From: Todiramphus chloris collaris
Taxonomy: Eukaryota > Chordata > Aves > Coraciiformes > Alcedinidae
Assembly: GCA_025345505.1 (NCBI GenBank)
Contig: JANVCC010000130.1
Span: 3,446,453-3,510,452 of the forward strand
Direction: 5' to 3'
Length of the DNA stretch: 64,000 nucleotides
Position numbers and translations under genes: made by a program. The notes beneath the pieces are model-generated. The model was given only the letters and a program-made list of their open reading frames with translations. It ran no database searches and was not told the origin of the DNA. Of the stretch, positions 37,301 through 49,480 are shown piece by piece; the stretch's first letter is position 1; the number at the start of each line of letters is the position of its first letter.

Positions 37301-38375
37301 TGTTATTGCTCTTGAGGTGCCCCAAGATTCTTGGATGGACAACACAATGGCTTTGAAAACAATATTGTTTTGATGATGTATAAACTATACGGATGACAGT
37401 CAAGTCCAGGGATTAAATACTGCCTTTTACCTGCTCCGTGAAGAAGGTTACCACACAAAAAATATTTCCTAATTATTTCTGCAGATAAAACTCATTATGG
37501 CTTTCTCAATTCTTAATCAATACTTTAAAGGCCTTCTGTTTTATAGAACAGTTCATCAATATTTTATTTATTTTAATAATTTATCCTTTATTACAGAAGC
37601 AGATGGAGCCTGCGGCACACTTGTCCTCAAGAAACCAGAGCAAGGAGGAGAAGGTGCCCAGAAACCACATCACCTGGGACTGAAGACTTGCATTTTCCTT
37701 TGTCCTGTCAATATGTCTGCTATGTCTTGGGTTCAGTGACAGGGACTAACCATGCCCAGTGGTTCTGCAGCCATGCTGTGACCTTGGAATGGCAGGGTCA
37801 TGGAGGGGAAGTTATTTTGATCCCCTTAATACTGATTCCTAACTGTGGGAGATGCCATCTGTCCCTGCTGATAGGCTCACAGCTCTCAGAAGATCCTGAC
37901 ATCATTTGCTGGGATATTTCCCTGGATGCTCTCTGGACTTGAGGGAAAGGAATTAAATGTTATGGGAAAAGGGTCTAGCACATTCTTTTCACTGAAGCTG
38001 GGAAACTGAGTTGTGTGTGACAGTTATCTCAGCTTAAGGGTCTTTTGTGCATGGCTATGCAAAACTGCCCCTTGCCCTTTTTATGCACGTATTTGTAAAT
38101 AAATATTATCCCAATCAAGAAAAGGCATTTTTTTAAACCTGAGCTGTCAGTCTGAACTGAGTAGAAGGTAAAACTAGCGAAGAAACTACCTAGGTGTTTT
38201 TAGTGAGAAATCACCAACCAGGGAGCAACTGAGATACAATTTCTCATCATGAGATCTAGATGTTATGAGGTGGTATTTTCCAGGCATCTATCCAGGACAA
38301 TAGTAGGATAAAGGTCACTTTACTAATGCCAGTAGATGGAGTATAGTAGCAGACAGTAGCTTTAGGAAGAGGTTT
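34366..38375. other. Unannotated stretch
   Basis: Four kb without a recognised gene. Bases 35380-35700 have an enhancer-like texture (AT-rich, an inverted CCAAT word 'attggct', a CpG in 'gcgtcattaaatc'). Bases 36240-36960 are GC-richer and might be an old LTR or retroelement piece, but I recognise no family. The same holds for 37600-37950. Confidence 0.4.
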
Positions 38376-38485
38376 TTCAGGATCTGGAATAAGCATCAAT
38401 CCCTTTTTGTTCACATTTTCTGTGCTGTTCTGGGGAAATGTGAGACCACTTTTGAATTTATGGTTATTAGTAGAGACTCGGCTAG
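38376..38485 (+). repeat. Direct repeat, left copy
   Basis: These 110 bases recur at 39815-39923 in the same orientation with about seven substitutions and one single-base gap (about 93% identity). Edges are sharp: 'ttcaggatctgg' on the left and 'cggctag' on the right. The family is not recognised. There are no TG...CA ends or CR1 tail and no shared flanking sequence. Confidence 0.9.
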
Positions 38486-39239
38486 AAGTGGTGTCTAGGT
38501 GTCACTCTGTGCCTGGCTAAGAAATGTGGCCTTTCCCTCTGGAACCATTCTTTGCCTTGGCAGTCTGTTCGCACTTGCTTTCTAGACTGTCAGGTGATGT
38601 AGGACATGCTAGGCAGCCTGCTGCATTGCTTCAGCCATGCATTACACCATTCTCCCTACATGCACATATCTTAGGGTTAACACTTAGGGGTCCTGTTTTA
38701 TAGTTGTTGGGTTCCTTTTCAACTCTAGTTAAAGTTCAAGTCTTTGATTCTGCTTAAAAAAAGTATTTACCTCTTGGTTTTGGCTACTTGAGTGACCATC
38801 TTTCATCTTGAGATAGTACCGTCTACCATGGTCTATCTGATTTACTTGGTCCCTATTTTTCAGTACAGACTGGGCTGCTGGTGGGATATTATCAGTGAAA
38901 AATATCTGATTATACAGTTCTTTCTCCAAGGCTGACTTGACAGAACCTGCATTGGCCTTGAATATGGATGACAAAGTCTGTCTCTCTTCTTCCTACCCTG
39001 GAACACCATGCTGATGGGAGCAGATTGTTTGACATATACTTTTGCCATTGAGGAAAAGTAAATTACTGTGGCATAGAAATAAATACTACTGTTCATTGAT
39101 ATGATAATCTAGGACAAGATGATGTCCATAACGTGTACTGATTTCAGACTTTTTGACACCTAGAAAAGGTTTTTGTCTGGGTGGAAAGTAATCCAAAGAA
39201 AAGGAACCCAGATCCCTCAGGATCTGGACATGTGTGCAG
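38486..39239. other. DNA between the direct repeats
   Basis: No gene or known repeat is seen. Together with the purine-rich block that follows, it forms the ~1.33-kb interior of the direct-repeat pair. Confidence 0.45.
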
Positions 39240-39660
39240 ACAGCATGTTATGCAGGAGAAAAGGTAAAGGGGGATAAGGATGCATAGGAGAGCAAAGTGA
39301 GATGATAGAAGAGTGACAGGAGGGAATGAAGAAGATTCTCCATGTAAGAAAAAAAAAAAAAGTAGAAAATCACTGAAGGCAGGAGGAAAGGATTTAAGAT
39401 AAATAGAGCAGCAAAAGGGAGTTGGAAATAGAAAGCACAGAAGAAAACAACAACGAAAAAAAAGTAGACAGGTTGCTAGAGGTAAGATGTTGAGAGAAAT
39501 ATGTTCAAACAGTTTTATATCACAGGGAAGTCAGATTAAATACAAAGACAGTAGGGTAAGGAAGAAATCGTACAGTATATAATGGGAACAGACATAAAGA
39601 TGGGAAAAAAAGTAAGGGGAAGGAAAAGAAAGACCTAAAGCAACTGAGGCAGAATAAGCA
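39240..39660 (+). repeat. Purine-rich (GA/A-rich) stretch
   Basis: About 420 bases are strongly enriched in A and G on the plus strand, including a 13-A run near 39350 and an A8 run near 39455. They are not organised in a fixed repeat unit. Purine strand asymmetry of this length is uncommon in the window apart from the tract at 12.2 kb, which is opposite in strand sense. Confidence 0.7.
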
Positions 39661-39814
39661 CATCACTTTTGATTGTTTTGCAATGCAGAACAAGTAATGT
39701 CGGTTCCTTGTAAAACAGGCAAACAGGCAGGCAAAAGGGGTAAAGTTGGACAGACAGTTTGCTTCCTTCCCAGGCTGAGATTCATCCCTCTGGTAGTTAG
39801 ATGCCTGACTGTTC

Positions 39815-39923
39815 TTCAGGATCTGGAATAAGCATCAGTCCCTTTTGTTCACATTTTCTGTGCTGTTCTGGGGAAAAGTGAGATCACTTTCGAATTTATG
39901 GTTATTAGTAGAAATTCGGCTAG
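39815..39923 (+). repeat. Direct repeat, right copy
   Basis: Partner of 38376-38485, starting 1439 bases after it. One T is missing from a T-run relative to the left copy. The pair could be a local duplication, the ends of an unrecognised inserted element, or two copies of a short interspersed repeat. Confidence 0.9.
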
Positions 39924-42900
39924 CAAGCCTGAAATATCAGTGTCTCAAAATCACTCTGTAATCAATTTACCCATCTCCTACTATTGACTGGTGATGAGAA
40001 GCCAGGTCTCAGTCACGTGCCTACCTCTCAAGCAATCTTTTTTGCTACCAGACAAGCCTTAACCTCCATGTGTCTCAGATTATTTATGCACAGAGCCCTA
40101 ATCCACACATTCACATCAGTTTCTCATTCTCAGAGTGAAGGCTGCTGCAGAGACCTTTGGCAGAGCACAGTGAAACTGCTCATGCTGCTGCTGCCCCTGT
40201 TGAACCTTTTTTTCCTTTTTTTTTGTGAATAAAAGTAAGACTTAATTCAGTAGATCTGCTTGTACACCTCAGTCGATACCTAAGACATTCACCTGTTAGA
40301 CCAATTCAAGGCTTCTCTAGAGAAGAGAAAGCCACATACACATGAGTCTGCTGTGGCAGGGGGGTTGTAATCAGGTCTAGGAGAAAGCAAGTCAACCCCA
40401 TGTACTTCCTGAACTTCTTCAAAATTTAAGCACTTTCCATCACTGAAAAAATGTAGCTGCCACCAATCCCACCAATTTTGGGTATTGCACATATTACACT
40501 TGCTTTCCCTTCAACAGCTACATCCTTTCAACAAAATGCTTCATTAGTTACTGAGTTTAGCAGAGCAGCAGGGTGGTTCTTTCACTTGTATTTCTGTATC
40601 CACCACCTCAGCCTCATAGCATTTTAAGTCACAACATATGAGACCAGTCAAATACTGAAATGGTTTGACAAGCTTTACTTCTGTGGCATCTCCTTTGTTT
40701 AAAACACTATTGATTATATTTTCTTCTAAAACACAGGATGATTTCCAACTTTACTCCCACAGAATGATTCATTTGACTTCTGAATCATCTGAAAGCTTAT
40801 GAAGATCTCTTCCCAGCACACCCTCAAAGGGAAAAGGGTAAAAAGGGGATGAACATCTTTATTTCTTTTGCTTCCAGAAGTTAAGGACATACTCAGGCTT
40901 AATAAAGGCTCTCCTTGTGCTCAGTGAAGGGTTTATTAAGATGAAGTAATTGAAGTCAATGTTCAATTTACTCTTAATAATGCAGATGTCTTCCCATTCC
41001 CTTGAGACCTGCCATACTAGAGGCAGATGATAGCAGTGGTTTTCATAGCACCAAGGGTAAATGTATGCAAATCCCTACATCATTCAGATTAGTCCAGTGC
41101 TGAGTTGAAGCCAGATGGGTTCTTCTAGGTCTAATTCTCATAGAAGCAGAGTTTTCTTTGCAGATCCATGCAAAGGCTCAGTTTTTCTAATACGGGCTTG
41201 GTGATACAGCCAAAATGCACAGCTAAACATCTGTTTGCCCGTAAGTTTACCTATTAACATGGAAAGGATTCCTTTGCCTTAGAGAAGAGGAAGCTCATAG
41301 GATGGAAAAGATTCATAGCCATGGAAAAGCTTATAAACCAGATCTACCTATAGAATATCTGATATTTACAATACATCTGGCTAAGAACAGTACACAGACA
41401 GAAAGGAAATCCCTGCCCCAAAGGACCTTCAGTCTAATATTGGTATTTTCATGGCTAAATTTTAATTTTTTTTTTAATCTCTATAGTAACAGAATTTCAC
41501 AGCTTTAAAGAATATAGTGGAAGTGTAGTGCATAAATCTATTTATAGATATGTGTAGGAAACAGAGTTAAGGAGAGAGACAGTATATTACTGGGAATGGC
41601 TTGGGTATTGAACTTCTGGAATTCAGCACTGAACTGAAAAAGCCTTGAGGGAGAAAAGGATCAGTAATGTAATAAGGACTGAAGAGTTCAGAGGGGCATG
41701 CAAATAGTACCTTTTATTCAAGGACAGATTTAACCCGTACTGAGACTCATCCATACTGAGACATTTCCACTCAAAAAATTTCCTTCCCTAACCTTATGTT
41801 CAATGAGGTTCTGAAATGACATCCTTATTCTCCTGTTTGGTGAGTTGCTCAACACAAAGTGAGGAAATAGCATGTGTGTGGTCAGCTGATTTTCTATAGA
41901 GCTTTATCACTTGATGGACATTTTCAGACTATGTGCTATAGATATGTAATTTACACGTTACAACTGCCTCAGCATCTGATTTTAAGAGAAAGGTTAACAA
42001 TTCAAATTTCCTATCATTACCCAGTATTGCTGAAATATGCCTTTCTAAAGACTCAAAGAAAGAAAAGGAAATTCTAACATGTAATTTAAATCTTTTAAAA
42101 AACAATCTCAGTGTGGCTGCAAGTCTCTGGAGGTGCTCTGAGCTCTCAGAACTACAGAATGGTTAGTTCTCAGGGTGTCAGTGACTTTATTTAGTAACCT
42201 TGATGGCAGCTCTGAGGAAGACAGATAAAATCTGGATCAGAAGGAATTATATCTATTTGCCCTAGAAAGAAAAAGTTTTCCGGTCCTTGAGTTCTCTCAA
42301 CACCATTAAAAAAACAAAACAGAAAGAGGGCTTCATGTTCCAAATGAAGATGGAACTTGTACCAGTTCATAACTGTGGATTTTTGGCCTCAGTGATACTG
42401 CTCTCCTATGATCTGACCTCACCTAGAGGTTCATTTTCAAGGGACACAGTAGCAATAACATCATATGAGAATCAGCCACAACCAAAATTTCCCAACCATC
42501 AAGCACAGATCCGGTAGTATCAGTCAAGTGTGGTGAATTGGTTGATCTTGATAAATGTCCTGTTCACAGGTAGTTCAAACAGGTCTTGCCAGGGCTGTAT
42601 GACATGACTAACAGGGAGAGGTAGCCCTTCTCTGGCTTATGGATTATCTGAAAGGAGAATAAAGAAGTAAAGCAAGTATTACAAGTCTATGCAGGATCCA
42701 TCTCACTACCCACAAAGAAATGGTGGGATGCCCTGTGAACCATCCACTGGTGAGCTGCTTTTGATTTACCCTTCTACTTCCCTCAGAACTGTTACATGTG
42801 TCAGGACCTAACAAAATTGTGCAGTTAAAAAAATTAAGATGATTTAAAGGAGAAGGGTGAGCTGCACACAGGTAGACATGACTTCAGGAGAAAAGAAGGG

Positions 42901-43799
42901 AATGACTAAAAGGTTACAATGAAAATAGGACTGTGAGAGTCTAAGAGAAGTAAAAGAAGAATCTGTGTGATGGAAATGGAGGAAGTTATTACTGCTCAGA
43001 GCTAATCTCATACCCTCCTTGGGTTCTGGCTTTCTAGGCTTAGGGTCAATGTTGACAAAGCAGCTCTCCAGCCTTGCAGTTGTGAGGGAGCTGTTTGAGA
43101 AGCCTTTGTAGGGGCCTACCATGGCCGATCATCACATTCCTTGTAGCCAGAAACTTACAAGTTTAGAAAGGATATTTTACCCCTTTTCCAATACAAGGAG
43201 ACAAATGGTTGATTTATTGACGCAATGCCATCTTCTAGGATGGGAAAAATGGCCTCTAAGTATGTATAGGGTAAATCTGACATTGGAAAAGTTTTGATAG
43301 GAAGTGCTATTTTCACTGCAGTTAGAATGTTTACTTGAAGAGTCAGTGTTAATCAAATTCTCTTAAAAAGAAATACAAGTGAACAAGATAATTTTTTTTT
43401 TTAATATAAATTATCTTTTCCAGAGAAAACTGTGTTCCTTTTTTATGAAAAAGCTTTCATATTACCTTGTTTCCAATACATTGTTTCCAACTGATAAACT
43501 CCCTCTCTGTAGCAGAAATTCTTTAGTCCCTAAGCACACGATGCTTTATTTTAAGGCAGTGACTGTTATCCTCTTTCTATTGTTGCAGTCCTTAAGGTTA
43601 GCCACTTCTCCCTGTAGCATTGCTTTCTTCTTCTGTATATTGACAATATTTCCCAGTTTTGTATCATCAAGAAATTTCTCCGATGAAGTAGAAATTTATT
43701 GCTAGGGAACAACAGAGGATGACAAAGACCTATGTGATAAATCAGTCACAGGGTAGCCATGCCTAAGAAGCGTGATCCTGTGATACAGTGGTTGCAGTA
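39924..43799. other. Unannotated stretch
   Basis: AT-rich DNA with T runs (around 40209-40223, 41466-41477 and 43391-43401). No gene or repeat family was recognised. Frames up to 108 codons have no domain. Confidence 0.5.
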
Positions 43800-43930
43800 T
43801 GCCCAGTAAGGAGATGGAAATACTTCTGCCATTGTACGCCAAGGTGGTGAGACTCCATTTATCACCTTCACTATCTTGCAAAGAGCTGCTGAAAGAAGTT
43901 AAAAGAGAGCAGAAGAACTCTACCATTAAA
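43800..43930 (+). mobile_element. Ancient CR1 ORF2 fragment (short)
   Basis: The frame reads EMEILLPLYAKVVRLHL, corresponding to the CR1 block usually written [16 protein letters not shown]. Weaker similarity continues for a few dozen bases on each side. Its short length and the lack of tail make age and boundaries uncertain. Confidence 0.5.
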
Positions 43931-44561
43931 AGCTGCAGTACTGAGTCTTCTGTACAAAAGCCACCAGGACTGTATGAAAAAGAGGGCCAGAAAAACCAGA
44001 AGGTACCATATATTCAGGGGAAGGGATTAAAAAAGGACAGCCTCTTAAAAAGTGCATGTAGGGAAGAATGGATATGAGGAAAAAAATAATTAAAAAAAAA
44101 ATCAGTGAAAAAGAAGAGATAAACAGAAAGAGAACAGTAAGACCTAAGATGGTATAGGATTGTATCTACTCTAACACAATAAAGAGGAGTATGAGAGCAG
44201 CAGGGAACAGGCAAAATGCTGTCTTGGGTGGGAAACACCTGGTGTGAGCTGGGCTCACAAGGGAGGCTGCTGTCTGCACCTGAGGTGAAGCAGTTAGTAA
44301 GTAGAAAATAACTTCTTACCTTGGGAGTAGGACACAGGAGATATTTTTCATTTGTACCTTCTTTTATTTTTCCCTGCTGCTTCATCTGCACTTCAGTGTC
44401 TCACAAAATCACTTAAGAAAATAAACACAGAAACAGAAAGTTGAAGTAGTGGCATTTTATGAATCAAACCTTTGATTTTTTTTTTTAATTCTAAACCACT
44501 TATTTAAAAAAAACAAAACTGTACTTTTTTTTTTTCTAAAATGGAGGCAGGTTTAATTTTC
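43931..44561. other. Unannotated spacer before the LTR
   Basis: A-rich DNA with several A and T runs. No gene was recognised. Confidence 0.5.
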
Positions 44562-44999
44562 TGTCACAGTTTAACCTCACCTGGCACCTAAACCCCATAC
44601 AGCTGCTCACCCACTGCTCACACACAAACATCCTCCACCATGGGATGGGAAGGAGAATCATGAGAAAAATGTGAAACCTCATGGGTTGAGATAAGGAGAG
44701 TTTAATAGAACAACACAAAGAGAGAAGAAACAACAGTAATAATCATAATACTAATGAAATACTATATAAAGCAAGAGATAGAAAACACAAGGCTCTATCA
44801 GTACCCAGAGCATGATTTCCTCACTCCTGCTCGCAGTGAAACCACACTGCCTCTACCCAGAGGAGCCCTCCCCTTATATAGCAGGCATGTCCTCAGCATG
44901 GTATAGAATATCTCATTGCCTGATTTTGCTGCTTATCCCGGCTGTGGCCCCTCCCAGCTGCTTGTGAACATTAACCCTATCCTAGCCAAACCCAGGACA
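44562..44999 (-). mobile_element. Solo LTR of an avian endogenous retrovirus
   Basis: This 438-bp block has TGTC...GACA ends and the layout of a widespread neoavian LTR. Read on the minus strand there is a 5' U3 part with a 'ggctgtgg'-inverted GC block, a TATA-like 'tatataagg' at about 44880-44872, and an ATTAAA polyadenylation signal at 44706-44701. A short U5 ends in 'aaactgtgaca'. No gag, pol or env sequence, primer-binding site or second LTR is adjacent, so it is a solo LTR left by recombination. The four to six bases flanking each side do not form a clear target duplication, suggesting decay or a slightly misplaced end. It has no coding capacity. Confidence 0.85.
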
Positions 45000-45047
45000 C
45001 TCACAAATGTAACATTCAGCTCGATCCAAGGTAAAACTTTCATTCTT
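45000..45047. other. Short spacer next to LTR
   Basis: Unremarkable DNA between the LTR and the G run. Confidence 0.5.
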
Positions 45048-45058
45048 GGGGGGGGGGG
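45048..45058 (+). repeat. Homopolymer of 11 G
   Basis: Eleven consecutive guanines lie 49 bases beyond the LTR end. G runs this long are rare in AT-rich DNA and are prone to slippage and sequencing error. Confidence 0.95.
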
Positions 45059-46769
45059 AAGTTTGCAGGTGTTTTTTGCACCGGTGGTTAACACATAATC
45101 ATCTGCTCATGCCACACGCTGTGAGGATAGCAACAAGGCAGCCAGCGCTTGTGGGGCTGCATGTCTTCTTGGAAGAGATAGCACATTTAGCAAAGAGGTA
45201 CATCAGCAGCAGGCAAGACTTCTTCTCAGTGCCAGGAATATGGTCCCTCTACATGGAGCAGAAGACAGAGTTCTTAACAAGCTACCCTCCCCATCTAGTC
45301 CCAGTTTCCTTATTTATAACCTCTTTCCATCTCAGCACTGTCTCAAGAGGCTTGTACACTTCTCTTCCTGAGACATTTCCTTCATGCCATCCAATTTGAC
45401 AGGGTAATTTTCTATATGTCCCTCACAAATATCTTCTGAGCCTGAGAAACTGTAGATAAGTGAACTGAAAGATCAGGAAACAGCTTGAGTGGTATGGACA
45501 GAGGCGGCAAGAGGCTTTGAACCCTTTCCAGGGTTCTTCAGACAAATGTAAGGTTAAGGGGCTGTTGGGTTTGTTTGTGTTGTTTCCCTCCTGGTGCTCT
45601 CCTTTCCCATGTGGTAGCAGATGCTTAGACTAGTGGGCATGTAAATTACAAAGCTGTCAGGACATGTTTAGGCAGCTTAAACAGACTCTGAAATCCAAAG
45701 GGGTTACAAATGCAGCTGTCAGGTGCATCAAGGCAGAAATAAACTTTCTCCAAGTCCTTGCACTCCTGCCTATCTCATGGCATGCAGAGGTCCACTGTGT
45801 CCCCCCACTCTGCTTGCAGACACCCTCCTTCCTGGGGAGGAGGCAGATCCAGGTATATTGCCCTTTCACCCAGGGAGTCTGGCTGGCAGGATGAGACCAC
45901 ACCCCACGGAGCTTCCTTCTCCCTGTCCCTGCTGGCATTACTTTCACCCCAGGCTCTGACTTCTCAAGAAGGGAGACAAAATTGCATTTATTTTCAGCCC
46001 ATGGATGAATGATGTGGTCTGTGCCAAAACCAGACTGTTCCTGCAAAGGGACTGAGCCTGGGGCAGAAGCTAATTAGATGAGACAGAAAGCCATGGAGAA
46101 ACATGCTTGGTTTCTCTGGCTGAAAGGAGTTAGGAGCAGTGCCTTACTGACCCTAGATTAGGTTGCACCTTCTTACAAAACAAACCCTTAGTCTTTTCTT
46201 TACAGCAATAGAAATGGCCAGATCAGATTTGAACGGCCAGATCTCTGGACTTGCTAAAACAGAGGGGCCATGAGCAATAGACATTATTGTCTGCAGCTGG
46301 AAACTACCCAGTACCTCTTACTCTCTACCCACATCACACATGAATGAAGACATTTTTGACTTCTTCTCTTCACAGCCTCTTCTGTGGACTTCCCCAAAGG
46401 GTCAAGTGTAGTCCTGTCCTGACAACAAAGGAAGAGATCTGTTCTCTCTTGATCCCATTCCCTGACAAATGAGACACTCTTGTTTCCAGGGCAGAAGGAG
46501 GAAGACAGTCTGAGGACACCTGAGATGCTTTGCAGCATCCTGGTGCAGATTTTGCTAGGAAGGCACTGTTTCCAATAGACTGATGAATTTAATCTGCCCT
46601 AGGCAAAGGGGGTCACCATAGAAAGGGTGTCGACACAGTTGATGGGGACAAGTGAGTGAATTCCAACATGGGAGGCAAATCATAAATGAACAAGAGGAAG
46701 ATATGAGTCAGGAAATCCCATGGAAATCGACAGCCACATGTGGAGTATGAATGAATACAGAACAGAGAA
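45059..46769. other. Unannotated stretch
   Basis: Moderate GC around 45.7-46.0 kb allows several overlapping open frames on both strands (up to 129 codons). None shows a domain, and their mutual overlap argues against coding. Nothing else was recognised. Confidence 0.5.
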
Positions 46770-46990
46770 ATACAACAGCTCTGCAGGAAAGGCGCAGGGA
46801 GTTACAGCAGATCACAAACTGAACATGAATCCACAGTGTCCTGCTGTTGTGAAGAAAGCAAACATCCTGCTGAACTGTGTAAACAAAAGGATAGTTTGCC
46901 AAGCCCACAAAATAATTCTTCCACTTTGCTCAGAGTTGTCAGGGAGCCAACCTCAAGAGTCACAGTTATGTGTACCACCATAGGTGGCAA
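46770..46990 (+). mobile_element. Ancient CR1 ORF2 fragment
   Basis: One frame reads NSSAGKAQGVTADHKLNM, then QCPAVVKKANILLNCVNKRI and HKIILPLCSELSGSQ, ending QLCVPP and a stop. It aligns in order with the CR1 segment [48 protein letters not shown] and WAP. Substitutions are many but there are few gaps, so this is an old copy whose frame survived for about 85 codons. Both ends are lost. Confidence 0.7.
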
Positions 46991-48274
46991 ATTCTAATAG
47001 CACTTTTAGAAAATCTCCAGGACCATAGACTTTGTTTAGATATGATAACTTCCACTGAATGGCAGCTTAGGAGCAATAATTATATTCTTAATACCAACAG
47101 CCTCCCCACTGATGATAAATATATTTTTGTGTTCTAACAGTTTACATAAGCGTTAAGTATTTATTAGCCAAAGGAAGAGTTTAATACAAGGCATCTAACA
47201 AACTACATTCCCTATTCAAAAGTACCATAACCACATAACATAGTATTTTCTAATGGTTAAAGCATATAGATGCTTTAAAAACTAGGGCTATATATTTCAA
47301 GCATTATATTAATCCTCCTCTTCCTACTCCAAGTCTTTCCTGAAGTGATGATGAATATTTTCCTCCTCTTCATGAGCTCAGGTTTAAAGCTAGTACAACC
47401 CTCAGATAGTGCATTCCAGTACACTTCCCTAGTTGTCAGAAGACTGAACTCAATTACATTTCCTAAGATTCAGAATTGCTGGGGGTGTTGGTGACCAAGT
47501 CATCCAGCCCACATTTATTAATATCAGTTTTTTTACCCCTAACGTGATGTACTGAGCACAATGATTTCACAGTGCAGAGATCCTCCACAAAACCCTCCCT
47601 GAAGGTTTGTACGCAGCGCATGCTGCATTTGTCTTGTACGGCGAGAGCTAATTTGAGTCAACTCCATCCCTTTTGGCACAAAAAGGTGGACATCAGACAC
47701 TCTGTTTTCAAAGTCAGCAAGGTTCCCTACCACTTCTGAAGAAGCTGCATGCAAGGTCCCATGCTTCTGCAGTCTCAGAAGAAAAAATAAATAAAAAATC
47801 CATTGTTTATCTTTGTTCCCTTCACATAAATATTAGCTCTTACAGGTTTGCCCTACTTGTAAGTGTACCAAAAGTGTTGCTGCCTGGTTAAGCATGCAGA
47901 CCAGACAGTGCTCCACGTCTATGAGCCTGAAAGATCAACGCTGCCTTACCTATGTCATTGAGTCTTTGTCTGGTCTGTGTTCTGGTTTTCCACTGCATTT
48001 TTTGAGGGACATTGTTATTGATCCAAGTCAGTGCAGAGGATATCCATCCTCAACACCAGTTATAACTGATTTGTACCCATCATTTGAGGCACAGATGAGA
48101 ATTTAAATTTCTTCAAGGATGCACTGAAAAAACTGTGTTTATTTATTGTAAAGAAGAGAAGACTGAGCACAAACAACTGTCTTCAGTCATATAAAAAACT
48201 GCCGCAAAGAAAGGAGTTAAATTTTGTCCATGGCTGTGATTTCTAGTGTGAGAAATAATGGGGAAGAACTTAAA
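46991..48274. other. Unannotated stretch
   Basis: AT-rich DNA, no recognised gene or repeat. Confidence 0.5.
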
Positions 48275-48420
48275 GCAAGATAGCACCAGATTAAACATTA
48301 GAGAAATTGCTATCAGTAAGGATAGCAAAGCATTCCGATAGGTTTCCTCTTTCACTACAAGTTTTTGTAGAATTACTCCGTTCTCCAAGAGATTTAGAGA
48401 GGACTTTCCCCCTCCTGTAA
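48275..48420 (+). mobile_element. Ancient CR1-like LINE 3' fragment
   Basis: Nucleotide similarity to the old amniote CR1 3' region: 'agattaaacattagagaaa', then 'cagtaaggatagcaaagcat', then a decayed equivalent of 'ggaataggtttcc' and the 'gagatttagagag' part. No clean frame remains. The assignment rests on the order of short words. Confidence 0.45.
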
Positions 48421-49430
48421 CTTCACTGATAGGGTAACAAAATTCATAGTTAAAAGTCTTCCTTAACAGCAGACTGAAATTGGAAGACATGGTTGAATCT
48501 GATTTGGAAGCCTCTCTCTTCTTTGTGAAAGCTAAGTTATTCATTGATAGATTTTCTTTGAAAAACCACCTCCTAACCCATATCAGACAACACTGAGGGC
48601 CTTCAAGCTCTCTGTGCCTTTGAAAATTTCTTCCTTGGACAGATGGTACCGAGGTCCTTAGCAGAACCGAGACACTTAACTTGCTTCAGTCTCAATGAAC
48701 ATGGCCTTCAGGCCTGCAGTCTCATTCAATGTCAAGAGACATTAACCTCCTAATGTCTCAAATTCCAGCACAATCCAAATGACTGAGGCACCTAAGGCTT
48801 AACTGCAAAATGAACTTAGACCTAGAACTAAAGGACTTTGAAAGAATATGAGACCTTTTAGGCCCAGATCCTCTAACATACGACGTATTTAATCTCCAAT
48901 GATTTCACTGGAATGAGATGCTAAATACCATCAATATTGTGTATGCAGGTGTCTTTCAAAAAAAAAAAAAAATTTGCTTTCTGAATCATATATGTGCTTT
49001 TGAAAATATGTCCACTGACTTTTATTTCAATGGTTTCAAAAAAATCCTCAGAGTGTTTTATTTCTATCAGCCAGCTCTGTTAAAAACCCCGGAGCTCACA
49101 ATAGCCTATATAGTAACTCAGAACACAATACAAGATGTTTAGTGTTAGCTAGAGTTTTGGGTTTTTTCTTAAGCTTTTTTTTGTTTTCCAGGTTTTATGT
49201 AATTTATCAGAATTTATGTTCTTCTACTTGTAAATAAACACCCTTCTGCCATGGCAGTAGATGGTCTATTAATCAGGGGAATAAAAGGCCTGATTCACCA
49301 GGGTGAAGGCAGTATAGGAAGCTCCTGGGTGTTTCCTCTTGTTTTAGCCTAGCTTTTGGGAGCATCACTTGAAGCATCTTACTTTGCCTTACACATTGAG
49401 TAAAGAGTGTTACAGCTATATTTAAATTTT
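48421..49430. other. Unannotated stretch
   Basis: A 15-A run lies at 48958-48972 and T-rich DNA follows at about 49155-49190. No gene was recognised. Confidence 0.5.
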
Positions 49431-49434
49431 CTTT

Positions 49435-49478
<44 letters not shown>

Positions 49479-49480
49479 TC
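49431..49480 (+). repeat. (TTTC)n microsatellite
   Basis: About twelve TTTC units, nearly perfect. It is the same unit as the larger tract at 12.2 kb but shares no flanks. Confidence 0.97.

Noticed and set aside
39781-39800. Second CTCF-like word (minus-strand CTACCAGAGGGAT)
   Set aside because: More mismatches to the core than the site at 33.56 kb.
45657-46046. Four overlapping frames on both strands
   Set aside because: Mutually overlapping in a GC-richer patch with few stops; no domain in any frame.
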